Positions 11,087-21,357 of a stretch of DNA of 64,000 bases are shown here, piece by piece; position 1 is the first letter of the stretch, and each line of letters begins with the position of its first letter. The notes below the pieces were generated by a model. The model made no database searches. It saw only the letters and a program-made list of their open reading frames with translations, and was not told the origin of the DNA. The DNA is from Trichobilharzia regenti (taxonomy: Eukaryota; Platyhelminthes; Trematoda; Strigeidida; Schistosomatidae): the NCBI GenBank assembly GCA_944472135.2, contig OX235265.1, positions 47,899,459 through 47,963,458 on the forward strand, in the 5' to 3' direction. The position numbers were made by a program, and so were the translations under genes.

Positions 11087-11895
11087 GAGAGGCGGCTATC
11101 ATAGCCCAAATGGCCTAGTAAATAACGCCCTGAGGTTGAAAGCGATAAGTGCCAGATTTCGAGTCTTGATGGGAACATCATCACTCACTGAAGACTACGC
11201 GTACATCCAACTCATGAGTCCCAAATAGGAAGGAGCGTGCACCCTGGATTCCAGTTCTAACCATCACCTGCCGAATAATGTCATATCATGTTTAAGTTAG
11301 GAGATCAGGTTTAAAATTCATTAAATGAATTAGCTGATGACATTTAAGTGGTATATACTGGTTGTTGGCATTGTTAATAATAAATAAAGATCCTGTCTGT
11401 AAGTTCAGTGATGTTTGGTGTTCCTTGTGTGGTACGTTTCTTAATCGAAATGTGAAGCTGTGTAGATTTATTTTCTTTGAAACTAATTTCCTTCAGGAGT
11501 GAATTTTCTCATGAAATGTTTGATGGCAGAAGGCTACTAGTAATGCTTCCAAGTGATAAATTATGACAATAACAAACAAGTTGTTCAGTGTATGATTATC
11601 GAATCAGTCTAAGGGCATACGCTGATGAGTGCATTACTCGCTGTCCTGTAGACTATTCAGGAGATAGTGAAGTTCAGTATAGTGAGATTTTTACTTCATA
11701 AGAGTTTGTGTACACAACCGTTGTGTATCATTGTTTGATTGGTATTTTGACTAGTCAACTCATTTGCAGCTAATCAAGAAGGGAGTCACACTGCATCTTT
11801 ACAAAGTGAATAGTTCAGTGTCAGAACCTACCAGTATATTGAAACGACATTGTATGACCTCTTTCATAGCTTAGTCAATGTTAGGATATCGAAAA
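11087..11895 (+). repeat. Sm-alpha-like (family a) element plus 3' block, copy 1
   Basis: The copy starts with a tRNA-like head (A-box-like TGGCCTAGTAAATAACGCC; B-box-like TTTCGAGTCTTG). The hammerhead-like region at 11203-11254 has stem I ATCCA/TGGAT, core CTCATGA (G5 changed) and stem II GTCC...GGA. The GAAA box is lost, so it is predicted inactive. About 640 further bases are shared almost base for base with 23182-23974, and the last 180 are clearly more diverged. Confidence 0.7.
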
Positions 11896-12118
11896 GTTAT
11901 CTTGTTAAGTATATACCAATGAATTCTCAAATGAGCCAGATATCCTTAAAATATTTCGATTTCAAAATAATTAACTGGTACCATGTGTATAATCTGTTAA
12001 CTGGTTCAAACTGAATTCTATCAGTAAAGTTTGCGATGTGGCTGACTGCAGAATTGGGTGACACTGGTTCGAACCTTAAGGTTTCAGATATTTTATTTTT
12101 ATGTTGTTGTTTTTTTTG

Positions 12119-12280
12119 ATTACATCTTGATTCCACACTGTATTTTTGGTACAAGGATTGGTAGTCCAAATTTTGCAGGCCAACCATAGATATCAGGTGT
12201 ACACCGGTGTGGGCTCGAACCTCGTACCATGTGCATGGTCGGTGAGAGTCCTTACCAATGTGCCACAGAAGCACATGATT
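12119..12280 (-). mobile_element. tRNA-headed SINE, second tail type (t2)
   Basis: The complement shows a damaged GTGGCACA head, the CCATGCACATGG arm and a B-box-like GGTTCGAGCCC. Its tail includes CCTGCAAAATTTGGACTACC and GTGTGGAATCAAG and ends in an A-rich run. The same tail occurs at 45.0 and 56.0 kb. It lacks the RTE-type 3' hairpin. Confidence 0.65.
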
Positions 12281-12282
12281 GG

Positions 12283-12345
12283 CTAGCTGCTAGGTGTCAA
12301 AAAGCATGAAACCTAGAACGAAGGCTTCCTGTCGATCACCTCCGA
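12283..12345 (+). repeat. Family-c hammerhead relic
   Basis: The short segment GCATGAAACCTAG followed by AAGGCTTCCTGTCGATCACC matches the ribozyme 3' half and downstream sequence of family c at 57.69 kb. The core and stem II are damaged. Confidence 0.4.
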
Positions 12346-12616
12346 CCATCTTATATCCTTAAAGTATTCATATCATCTCAACCAAGCTAACATTAGATCT
12401 ATATCTCTTCATATTTGTCTCGGTAAAATTTATCCTAAATCTATTTAAATGTTGTGGTTTGAGGATTTCATGTGCGTACATTAACTGAAATTTGAACCGC
12501 AAACACTGAATTGATGTGTCTCGTGTACTCAGTGGTATAATTATGCATATTGTAACTTGAACACTGAGATTTTTTAGCGATATAAATGTGCATTATATAC
12601 TTATTTATTGTGAAAC

Positions 12617-12863
12617 AGGTGCGTCGGTAGTATAGCGGTTAGCACGCTCGCCGACCATGCACATGGTCCGGGGTTCGATCCCCTGCCGGCGTACTCCTTT
12701 ACCTGACTGAGCCAGAAATAATACTGGTAAAGAGGAAAGGTTGGGCATGAGGCTAGCAACCCCATCCTTTAAAAATTAAACACTGCTACAGAAACTCCAA
12801 GCCACAGGCTTGGAGCCCTATATTCCACTGGGAACGTGAAGGAAAAATTATTATTATTTATTA
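12617..12863 (+). mobile_element. tRNA-headed SINE (t1), well preserved
   Basis: The head GTGCGTCGGTAGTATAGCGG, the arm CCATGCACATGG and the B box GGGTTCGATCCCC are intact. The t1 body and hairpin GTTCCACTGGGAAC follow, ending in ATT repeats. A perfect 12-bp target duplication TTATTGTGAAAC lies at 12605-12616 and 12864-12875. No coding capacity; expected pol III transcription from the internal promoter. Confidence 0.85.
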
Positions 12864-13049
12864 TTATTGTGAAACTGTTGGTAAATAATATCCAAGAGTA
12901 ATTACATAAGTTGTGCCTATCCATGACAAGAAATATAAAATGTTCCAACAATTTTCTTCCTGTATTATTACTCACAATGAATATCTATAAACGTAAATAA
13001 ATAAAGAAGATCTGGACACTGTATGCGATAGACGACCTATATTACCCAC

Positions 13050-13395
13050 TGTCAGAAGTAGTTGTATTTCCTATGTGGCTGGTTACATTTTAATGTTATC
13101 ATCTCGAATACTGAGACTCTGTGGTTCGATTCCACTCTTGGTCATGAATACCTACCTCTGAAGATTAAAAAGTAGAACAAGCGTCCATGTCGTGTGATTT
13201 ACTGGTTCAAATGTAGAGTACTGTCCAACTGTCCATCACACGCCTAGCTTACTACCTGATAGTAAGCCAGAAAATGTGGGGAGACTCAGTGTTATGCTGA
13301 CAACTCCACCCAGTAGAACTAACACAGCTACACAAACTCCAACTCCGGAAGACCTACGTTTCATTCTGTAGACAGAAGAATGAAAAAAAAACGTC
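13050..13395 (+). repeat. Old tRNA-derived SINE-like relic
   Basis: A B-box-like GTGGTTCGATTCCAC occurs near 13120-13135. The 3' end (GAAGACCTACGTTTCATTC, then an A-run) vaguely resembles the RTE/SINE 3' end. The family cannot be assigned. Confidence 0.35.
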
Positions 13396-13436
13396 TCCCT
13401 CTCCTCGTGGGTTGGCAGATATATAATTATTATTTA

Positions 13437-13700
13437 TTATTGTTCTCTTGGGCTCTGAGCGGAACATAGGGCTTCAAAAACACCTATCCACTTTATTCTA
13501 TTTTCTGCTGTCCCCTTTATCTGACTCCATAACTGCCCATAATCTTTGATACCTTCCTCTCACGATCTCCTCCGTGTCATCTTAGGACGACCCATTCGTC
13601 TCTTCCTATTTGTATTCCACTCGAGCGATGGCCTGCATTGCGCGTGATGTCGTTTGACGGTCTCCTCAATGCATACCTGATCCGTATCCAGATGTAGTCC
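13437..13700 (-). pseudogene. RTE-like LINE, 3' terminal fragment
   Basis: The complement encodes the C-terminus typical of this RTE family (LEWNTNRKRRMGRPKMT followed by RRRS) and ends with GAAGCCCTATGTTCCGCTC and ATT repeats. It is 5'-truncated and not functional. Confidence 0.75.
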
Positions 13701-14103
13701 GATACACAGAAGAACAAAGAAATTGAGAAAAGCCTTGCGAATATAACATAAGATACAAACGATTATATTTGAGAACGCAGAATACAATACTTCATTTGGA
13801 TAGAGCGGACTCGTTTCCTAAAATATTGATCAATAAATTTATTATGTTTTGCGTGCTACTGAAAAGTTTCTGGAAGTAGTATACTGTGTCAGGTATCTTT
13901 TGCAAAAATACCTAACAGCAGACAGATGGATTAATTCGTGAAGATCCTTGTGAAACAATATAGAAAACACAACAGGAAGACGAAAGAAGGACAGTACAAA
14001 AACATGTACCAATAGAGATTCCAATGTAAGGTTTCTGCATTTTACCTTAACTATACATAATTTCGTCAAGCAAATAATCCTGCTATGAAATACTACCATT
14101 TAC
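13701..14103. other. No recognised feature
   Basis: No family was recognised. The stretch ends in a pyrimidine-poor splice-acceptor-like TTTACATTTACAG just before the decayed reading frame that starts at 14104. Confidence 0.3.
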
Positions 14104-14336
14104 ATTTACAGCCATTGTCTCCGATCAAGTGAAATACCCTTCGCATGCAGCTTTTGAAGTCGTCATTGCATTGGATGATGTCCAGAATTCGACAGAGAAA
14201 ATGGCGGTGCTAAAGATATCACTGAGAGGTCGAACGGAAGCGGCTTGTGGTAGTTCATGTGTGGATGTCTCAGAAAGGTTCTAGGAAAATGTCACTGTGT
14301 GGCTTATTTCAGAATTTGATAGTCTAGCTGACAGGA
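14104..14336 (+). pseudogene. Decayed reading frame, 5' part (split by the RTE insertion)
   Basis: If the RTE insertion 14337-18321 and one copy of its 11-bp target duplication are removed, one frame runs from about 14104 through 14336 and on from 18333 to 18677. It has only two stops, TAG at 14282-14284 and TGA at 18362-18364. The 5' part includes NSTEKMAVLKISLRGRTEAA. The frame is preceded by an AG (TTTACATTTACAG). The composition is reminiscent of a retroelement gag-like or a host exon, but no domain was recognised. Because of the stops it is classed as a pseudogene. Confidence 0.4.
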
Positions 14337-16514
14337 GTTATAAGAGATTTTATTTATGACCAAAATGTAGCGTAATAGCCGAAAAGCGCGCTCAAGGACA
14401 TCTTCATTGCAAGCATAAAGGACAAAGCCGAGACACAAATCAACACTAGCGAAGAGGTCGGCGTTGAAAAGCACTGGAACAACTTGAAAACGGTGTGGAG
14501 CCAAACCTGCATAGAAATTCTAGGCAGAAAAAAGAGACAGGACAAACAGTGGCTCACTACGGACACTTGGAAACTAATAGAAGAGAGAAGGACAGTGAAG
14601 CAAAAGATTATCCAGTGCACGACGAGCAACAAAAACAGGAGCTGAATGCAAGCTACAATACACTGAACAAAAGAGTGAAGAAAAGTGCCAGGGAAGACAA
14701 AAGAAAATATTATGAAACCATGGCAAACGAAGCAGAACAAGCTGCAGGCAAAGGAGACCTCGCCACACTCTACCAAACAACTAGGAACCTTTCGGGCAAA
14801 CGTTCGACACAGATTAAGCCAATAAAGGACGACAATGGAAAGTCAATCACCAAAGAGGTGGAACAGAGAAAGCACTGGGTTGAACACTTCAAAAGACTTC
14901 TAAATCGTCCGCCACCTACAACACGTCCAGCAATACCAACAACGGAAGCAGAACTACCAGTGAACACTGACCCCCCGACGAAATCAGAAGTCCTGAATGC
15001 AATCAAGATGCTTAAAACTGGGAAAACACCGGGACCAGATGGAATCCCAGCAGAGGCTTTGAAAATAGACCCAGAGACAACAGCGGACTTGATGACACCA
15101 CTACTGGAGAAGGTGTGGAAAGAGGGCAAAGTACCCGAGGATTGGAAGAACAGTTACTTATTCAAACTTCCAAAGAAAGGAGACTTAAGTCAATGTAAAA
15201 ACTGGCGTGGAATTATGCTTCTGTCCATTCCAAGCAAGATACTAAGTCGCATCATCCTGGAGAGAATCAAACAAGCCCTAGATGAAAAACTTCGTCCGGA
15301 ACAGGCTGGATTCAGGAGAAACAAATCATGTATTGATCAAATCGCCACTCTACGGATCATCATTGAACAAAGCTTGGAATGGCAGTCACCTCTCTATCTC
15401 AACTTCATCGACTTTGAAAAGGCCTTCGACAGCGTCGATCGAGAGGTCATTTGGAAACTACTTCGCTACTACGGGGTCCCATCGACAATTATACACCTCA
15501 TCCAACAGTTATACGACAATGCTGCATGCCAAGTAATCCACAACGGGAAACTTACGGAAGCCTTCGAAGTGAGGACGGGAGTGAGGCAAGGCTGTCTACT
15601 ATCACCAATGATCTTCCTGATTGCAATTGATTGGATAATGCGACAGACAACGGCAACCAACGAGGGAACAGGCATAAAATGGACTGACACAAAAGACTTG
15701 GAGGATCTGGATTTCGCCGATGATATATGTCTGATTTCCCATAAACTGGAAGATATGCAAGTGAAAAGTAACAAGTTGGCAGAAGAAGCATCAAAGATAG
15801 GACTTCACGTGAACATAGATAAAACAGAGATGATGAAGATTCCTAGCCAACATCAACAACACAACAGACCACAATAAGCATAAATGGGAAGAACCTGAAA
15901 GAAACAACCTCCTTCACCTACCTGGGAAGCATCGTCTCAACTACAGGCGGAACTGACGAGGACATCAAAGCCAGAATCGGAAAAGCAAGACAAGCTTTCA
16001 TTACTCTCAAATCTGTGTGGAGGTCAACAGCAATCAGCATCAAAAATAAGATCCGGATTTTCAACTCCAATGTGAAGTCAGTGCTACTATACGGATCAGA
16101 GACTTGGCGAGTCATAAAGAGCATCTCAAACAAACTTCAAACCTTCATTAACAACTGTCTCCGCTCAATACTCAAGATCAGATGGCCAGAAAAGATCAGC
16201 AACAGGGATCTCTGGGAGCGAACCAATCAGGAACCGATTGTGAAACAAATAGGCAGAAAGAAATGGAGATGGATTGGCCATACGCTGAGGAAACCATCAA
16301 GTGACATCACTAGACAAGCCCTCGAGTGGAACCCGAAAGGGAGGCGGCGAGTTGGTCGTCCAAGGGTGACTTGGAGGAGGTCATGCGAGGAGGAGATGAA
16401 AGCATGTGGACAGACCTGGAGCAGGGTGAAAAAGTTGTCAGAAAACCGAAGTCAATGGAGGTGCGCAGCTGAAGCCCTATGTTCCTCTAGGAACTAAAGG
16501 ATACAATAATAATA
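14337..16514 (+). pseudogene. RTE-like (SR2-type) LINE copy 1, frameshifted
   Basis: 5'-truncated RTE-clade element starting just after target duplication AGCTGACAGGA (14326-14336). A frame before 14640 encodes the endonuclease/RT linker (VEKHWNNLKTVWSQTC). A shift near 14620-14640 moves it into the RT frame, which is open to 15877. RT motifs are present: FIDFEKAFDSVD, GVRQGCLLSP and FADD. Loss of one C in ACACCAAC near 15863 causes the stop at 15877; the C-terminal domain continues in another frame to 16497. The endonuclease is missing. The 3' end has the GTTCCTCTAGGAAC hairpin and AAT repeats. From 14720 onward it differs from copy 2 at only about six positions, so the duplication is very recent. 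Confidence 0.9.
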
Positions 16515-18293
16515 ATGGCAAACGAAGCAGAACAAGCTGCAGGCAAAGGAGACCTCGCCACACTCTACCAAACAACTAGGCACCTTTCGGGCAAACGTTC
16601 GACACAGATTAAGCCAATAAAGGACGACAATGGAAAGTCAATCACCAAAGAGGTGGAACAGAGAAAGCACTGGGTTGAACACTTCAAAAGACTTCTAAAT
16701 CGTCCGCCACCTACAACACGTCCAGCAATACCAACAACGGAAGCAGAACTACCAGTGAACACTGACCCCCCGACGAAATCAGAAGTCCTGAATGCAATCA
16801 AGATGCTTAAAACTGGGAAAACACCGGGACCAGATGGAATCCCAGCAGAGGCTTTGAAAATAGACCCAGAGACAACAGCGGACTTGATGACACCACTGCT
16901 GGAGAAGGTGTGGAAAGAGGGCAAAGTACCCGAGGATTGGAAGAACAGTTACTTATTCAAACTTCCAAAGAAAGGAGACTTAAGTCAATGTAAAAACTGG
17001 CGTGGAATTATGCTTCTGTCCATTCCAAGCAAGATACTAAGTCGCATCATCCTGGAGAGAATCAAACAAGCCCTAGATGAAAAACTTCGTCCGGAACAGG
17101 CTGGATTCAGGAGAAACAAATCATGTATTGATCAAATCGCCACTCTACGGATCATCATTGAACAAAGCTTGGAATGGCAGTCACCTCTCTATCTCAACTT
17201 CATCGACTTTGAAAAGGCCTTCGACAGCGTCGATCGAGAGGTCATTTGGAAACTACTTCGCTACTACGGGGTCCCATCGACAATTATACACCTCATCCAA
17301 CAGTTATACGACAATGCTGCATGCCAAGTAATCCACAACGGGAAACTTACGGAAGCCTTCGAAGTGAGGACGGGAGTGAGGCAAGGCTGTCTACTATCAC
17401 CAATGATCTTCCTGATTGCAATTGATTGGATAATGCGACAGACAACGGCAACCAACGAGGGAACAGGCATAAAATGGACTGACACAAAAGACTTGGAGGA
17501 TCTGGATTTCGCCGATGATATATGTCTGATTTCCCATAAACTGGAAGATATGCAAGTGAAAAGTAACAAGTTGGCAGAAGAAGCATCAAAGATAGGACTT
17601 CACGTGAACATAGATAAAACAGAGATAATGAAGATTCCTAGCCAACATCAACAACACCAACAGACCACAATAAGCATAAATGGGAAGAACCTGAAAGAAA
17701 CAACCTCCTTCACCTACCTGGGAAGCATCGTCTCAACTACAGGCGGAACTGACGAGGACATCAAAGCCAGAATCGGAAAAGCAAGACAAGCTTTCATTAC
17801 TCTCAAATCTGTGTGGAGGTCAACAGCAATCAGCATCAAAAATAAGATCCGGATTTTCAACTCCAATGTGAAGTCAGTGCTACTATACGGATCAGAGACT
17901 TGGCGAGTCATAAAGAGCATCTCAAACAAACTTCAAACCTTCATTAACAACTGTCTCCGCTCAATACTCAAGATCAGATGGCCAGAAAAGATCAGCAACA
18001 GGGATCTCTGGGAGCGAACCAATCAGGAACCGATTGTGAAACAAATAGGCAGAAAGAAATGGAGATGGATTGGCCATACGCTGAGGAAACCATCAAGTGA
18101 CATCACTAGACAAGCCCTCGAGTGGAACCCGAAAGGGAGGCGGCGAGTTGGTCGTCCAAGGGTGACTTGGAGGAGGTCATGCGAGGAGGAGATGAAAGCA
18201 TGTGGGCAGACCTGGAGCAGGGTGAAAAAGTTGTCAGAAAACCGAAGTCAATGGAGGTGCGCAGCTGAAGCCCTATGTTCCTCTAGGAACTAA
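16515..18293 (+). CDS. RTE-like (SR2-type) LINE copy 2, reverse transcriptase fragment (592 codons)
   Basis: Open frame for an RTE-clade non-LTR reverse transcriptase. Such enzymes copy LINE RNA at a nicked target in the nucleus. Motif A FIDFEKAFDSVD is at residues about 229-240, motif B GVRQGCLLSP at 287-296 and the catalytic FADD at 332-335. A C-terminal domain with KKWRWIGHTLRKP and GRPRVTWRRS follows. The N-terminal endonuclease and the start of the RT are lacking, so the ATG at 16515 is simply the truncation point, immediately after the AAT tail of copy 1. Against copy 1 it keeps the C whose loss frameshifts that copy. The last codons overlap the 3' hairpin. It is not autonomous, though its RT core looks intact. 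Confidence 0.9.
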   Translation: MANEAEQAAGKGDLATLYQTTRHLSGKRSTQIKPIKDDNGKSITKEVEQRKHWVEHFKRLLNRPPPTTRPAIPTTEAELPVNTDPPTKSEVLNAIKMLKTGKTPGPDGIPAEALKIDPETTADLMTPLLEKVWKEGKVPEDWKNSYLFKLPKKGDLSQCKNWRGIMLLSIPSKILSRIILERIKQALDEKLRPEQAGFRRNKSCIDQIATLRIIIEQSLEWQSPLYLNFIDFEKAFDSVDREVIWKLLRYYGVPSTIIHLIQQLYDNAACQVIHNGKLTEAFEVRTGVRQGCLLSPMIFLIAIDWIMRQTTATNEGTGIKWTDTKDLEDLDFADDICLISHKLEDMQVKSNKLAEEASKIGLHVNIDKTEIMKIPSQHQQHQQTTISINGKNLKETTSFTYLGSIVSTTGGTDEDIKARIGKARQAFITLKSVWRSTAISIKNKIRIFNSNVKSVLLYGSETWRVIKSISNKLQTFINNCLRSILKIRWPEKISNRDLWERTNQEPIVKQIGRKKWRWIGHTLRKPSSDITRQALEWNPKGRRRVGRPRVTWRRSCEEEMKACGQTWSRVKKLSENRSQWRCAAEALCSSRN

Positions 18294-18321
18294 AGGATAC
18301 AATAATAATAATAATAATATA
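18277..18321 (+). promoter_or_regulatory. RTE 3'-end recognition hairpin and AAT tail
   Basis: GTTCC (18277-18281), loop TCTA, GGAAC (18286-18290), then AAT repeats. The hairpin overlaps the final codons of the ORF. SINEs in this window end in the same kind of hairpin (GTTCCACTGGGAAC), which suggests it is the feature recognised by the RT. That role is inferred. Target duplication AGCTGACAGGA follows at 18322-18332. Confidence 0.6.
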
Positions 18322-18332
18322 AGCTGACAGGA

Positions 18333-18677
18333 AGGAGGAGTTGCAGAAATTTAGGAGCTTATGATTTGGTGCAGATCGAGGTTCACCGGCTTTTGCGGTG
18401 ACTCTGGTAAATCTTCTGACCCATGCATTACCAACCTTAGAAGATTTAAAAACTGAGCTTCTAGCTTCATCAAACGACTTCATAAATGTCACAGATTCTA
18501 AGCAGCTGGAAAGAGCCAACAAAGTAAAAATGGATTCATGTCATTTTCCTTCGATGTTTGTTCTTGATCTTGCCAAGTTTATGAATGTAGGGAATATATG
18601 CATGAAAAGTTTCTGCGCCAACATTTGTTATACAAACAGATTCGTTTGTTGGAAAAATCTGAACAGTATTTTGTGAA
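18333..18677 (+). pseudogene. Decayed reading frame, 3' part
   Basis: Continuation of the frame at 14104-14336. Codon 14336/18333-18334 joins in phase after removal of the LINE and one target repeat. One stop (TGA 18362-18364) precedes an open run from 18365 to 18677 that includes VNLLTHALPTLEDLKTELL. No domain was recognised. It might be gag-like or a former host exon. Confidence 0.4.
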
Positions 18678-18711
18678 TAAATTACACATAAGAATAGAAT
18701 TTCCAATTATT

Positions 18712-19236
18712 ATTATTACTATATCCTTTAATTCCCAGAGAAACATAGGGCTTCAGCAGCACGTCTCCATTACGTTCGCTTTTCTGCCAACTTTTTCACC
18801 CCGCTCTAGGTCTGTCCACGTGCTTTCATCTCCTCCTCGCATGACCTCCTCCAAGTAACACTTGCACTGACGACCAACTCGCCACTTCCTTTTCGGGTTC
18901 CACTAGAGCAATGGCTTGTCTAGTGATGTCACTTGATGGTTTCCTCAGAGTATGGCCAATCAGTCCACGTCCATTTCTTCCTGCCTATTTGTTTCACAAT
19001 TGGTTCCTGCTGTGTTGGTTCATTCCCAGAGATCCCTACTACTGATCTTTTCTGGCCAGCCATCTGACCTTGAATGGTATAGAGCGAAGACGACTGTTAA
19101 TGAAGGTCTGTAGTTTGTTTGAGATGCTCTTTATGACGCGCCAAGTCTATGATCCGTATAGTGAGTAGCACTGACTTCACATTGGAGTTGAAAACCCGGA
19201 TCTTATATCCGTTTTCATGCTGAGTGCAGTTGATCT
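18712..19236 (-). pseudogene. RTE-like LINE 3' fragment, interrupted (3' part)
   Basis: The complement matches the C-terminal domain and 3' end of the RTE at 16.5-18.3 kb (hairpin region near 18725-18750, GRPRV-type region near 18860). It carries several frameshifts. The homology is broken exactly at GATCT (19232-19236) by the solo LTR and resumes at 19683. Confidence 0.8.
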
Positions 19237-19682
19237 TGTTATGAACTGCTGCTGAGTGATTTATTAAAGTTTTCTCCGTCGCCAATTATGTTAGGTACTC
19301 GTCGAGTAGTTAATAGTGCTGACGCGGAAAGAGGGAAATCAGAAGACCACCAGGTTTACGATGGTACTTGTATTTTCCAGACAAAGAAAATAAATGTCAC
19401 ACAAATGCGTGAGTGGAAGGGTACTTAGCGTACGAAAAAGTGTGTGAACAAGAATGATAAAGCAAGAGTATATATAAAAATGGCTAATACACATGAACCA
19501 ATAAGATAACGTCTTACCACGATTGATTGTAATGTCATGTGATAACAAGGTCATACACTGTTTGTTTAGTTAGTGGATAGACAAAAGCATAATGTCAGTT
19601 ATAATCGAATATCGATCCATATATACATAGCAAAATATAACAGACTGTCAAAACAAAACACACATCATGTGGATACATATCA
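19237..19682. mobile_element. Solo LTR, 446 bp, with 5-bp target duplication
   Basis: Starts TGTTATGAAC and ends GGATACATATCA, so it has TG...CA termini within the imperfect inverted repeat TGTTATG/CATATCA. It is flanked by perfect GATCT repeats (19232-19236 and 19683-19687). It sits inside an RTE fragment whose sequence is continuous once the insert is removed. A TATATAAAA box lies near 19470 and AATAAA near 19388 on the plus strand. The transcription strand is undecided, and so is Gypsy versus BEL; both can make 5-bp duplications. Confidence 0.8.
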
Positions 19683-19965
19683 GATCTCCACACAGAATTG
19701 AGAGTAATGAAAGATTGCTTTACTTTCTCAATCCTTGCTTTGATATCCTCGTTAGTTCTGTCCGCCTGTAGTTGAAACTGTCCTTCCCGGGTAGGTAGGT
19801 AGGTAGGTAGGTAAAGGAGCTTTTTTCTTTCAGATTTCTCCCATTTATGCTGATTACTGTCTGTTGTTGTTAGTGTTGCTGTTGGCCAGGAATCTTCATC
19901 ACCTCTTTTTCTCTCTATGCTCACCTAGATTCCTATCTTTGATGCTTCTTCTGCCAACTTGTTGC
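19683..19965 (-). pseudogene. RTE-like LINE fragment, interrupted (5' part)
   Basis: The complement encodes the segment with EDIKARIEKVKQSFITLNSV, equivalent to DEDIKARIGKARQAFITLKS in the RTE at 17.8 kb. A GTAG microsatellite expansion at about 19790-19812 has disturbed the frame. Together with 18712-19236 it was one insertion before the LTR arrived. Confidence 0.75.
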
Positions 19966-20029
19966 TTTAGAATTTCCAATAAAATCTCATTATTCTCAAG
20001 TGTCGGTTTTGTACGAATATGACTAATTT

Positions 20030-20540
20030 CAGTTTTGATTACGAATGGACCTCAATTAAAGGACCATTGTAAACCAGGTAGTATCGGAAAGCTTTTTCAA
20101 CATTTTCTGGGACTGTTGATTAGTGCTGAAGTCATTTTGTTATCAAGACTGAAATTAGACAAATCCCTGCAATACCAACTCTTGAAAATTAATCTGGTAC
20201 TCACCAGTGATCAACGACAAGATGAAGGTGCCTGCAGTTCACGTGAGAAGTTGTGATTAGTGGGGTCCACCAAGTTGAGTGTAAGAAAAGATGCTTGATT
20301 GATGCCATCAGCTGGCGATCACGCCACATAAAGCAAGTCGGAAGAAGATAGAATTTATGGACCATTGGATTGCGTCCCAATGGCTAAACCGTTAACGAGG
20401 TCATCTTGTAACCTGAAGGTTTTGAGTTCAATCCCTGGGGATGGGATGAAGAGTCCCAAACAAGGATGAAACAGCTTTCAATGATTCTCTAAATGTGAAG
20501 TCAATTTATGATCTGAAGTAAAATCTTATTACTTTTCGTA
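20030..20540 (+). repeat. Family-b hammerhead repeat, diverged
   Basis: The unit body (AATTAATCTGGTACTCACCAG) is followed by the tRNA-like head (CGTCCCAATGGCTAAACC; B-box-like GAGTTCAATCCC). The ribozyme-like segment ATGAAGAGTCCC...GGATGAAACAGC has C3 changed, and the cleavage triplet reads TTC rather than GTC. Predicted inactive. Confidence 0.55.
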
Positions 20541-21357
20541 CATGCTGTTTTAAATGTGACAAATATGTTTTGCATAGACATACTTCACCGAAGTCAGTCG
20601 AGAAGAATGACATTTCCGTGACATTTTTTTCCACTTCATCTATTACTTACTGTTTAGCTGATACATTTAATGTCAGACAGTTGAATGTGTTCTCTTTGTC
20701 TGAGCAAGTGTCTGTCAGGTAGGTGAATGTATTGGACTACAGACTAGTTTACCAATACTTCAATTTTATTTAGACATGAGGAATTACACACATTGTAAAC
20801 TCTGTGAGTCATACAATATCTGTAGGTGTCTTGTCTAATAGACAATGGTGTGTAGGAGGGAATTTGTAACCGCTTAGTGATGAGGTCATATATTGTTGAC
20901 AGTTTAAAACATGGTTTTTTTAAAAATAAAATATTTACATGCACCTACGTGTACACCTTGAGAATTCTAGAACTGCATTTATTTATTTACACTGAACAGG
21001 AATATCTAATATATTTTTTTATTATGTTAATGATGATTACTAATTTGTTGAGTTTTAAGTAGTTAGCCAGATTACACATCACAAATGTATTTTGGCACTG
21101 TGCCAGGATATAAATAATTACAGTTGAGAAAAAAGTAATAAAACAACCCAAACTAGTGACAGAGAAGAAGAATTCAATAATTAATGACGTGAATACCAAC
21201 AGTAATGATAATGTGTAATACTAAATATTTGGAAAGATTGTTATAACTCATAGAATGGTTTTTTTTCATTTCATAGTGAAAATATTTCTTCCTCTGTCTG
21301 ATTATTAGTGCGTTAGCACTTCTTACAGGACTGTGTGAAGGTAATCTTAGGTAAGAG

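Noticed and set aside
11622..11628. CTGATGA followed by a GTGC stem as an extra hammerhead (also 23716-23722)
   Set aside because: No GAAA box or stem I partner follows; the downstream bases read CTCGCTGTCC.
12640..12710. Functional tRNA genes at the GGTTCGATCCCC-type sites
   Set aside because: The anticodon arm is a 4-nt-loop hairpin rather than a 7-nt loop, and every site is followed by a SINE body and tail.
14495..15877. 460-codon frame beginning with GTG as a complete protein
   Set aside because: The first codons are out of the true RTE frame, which runs in another frame to about 14640. Only the RT part from about 14640 is genuine, and it ends at a frameshift.
16565..16924. Antisense 119-codon frame (also at 14770-15129)
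   Set aside because: It is the shadow of the RTE reverse-transcriptase coding strand and occurs identically in both copies.
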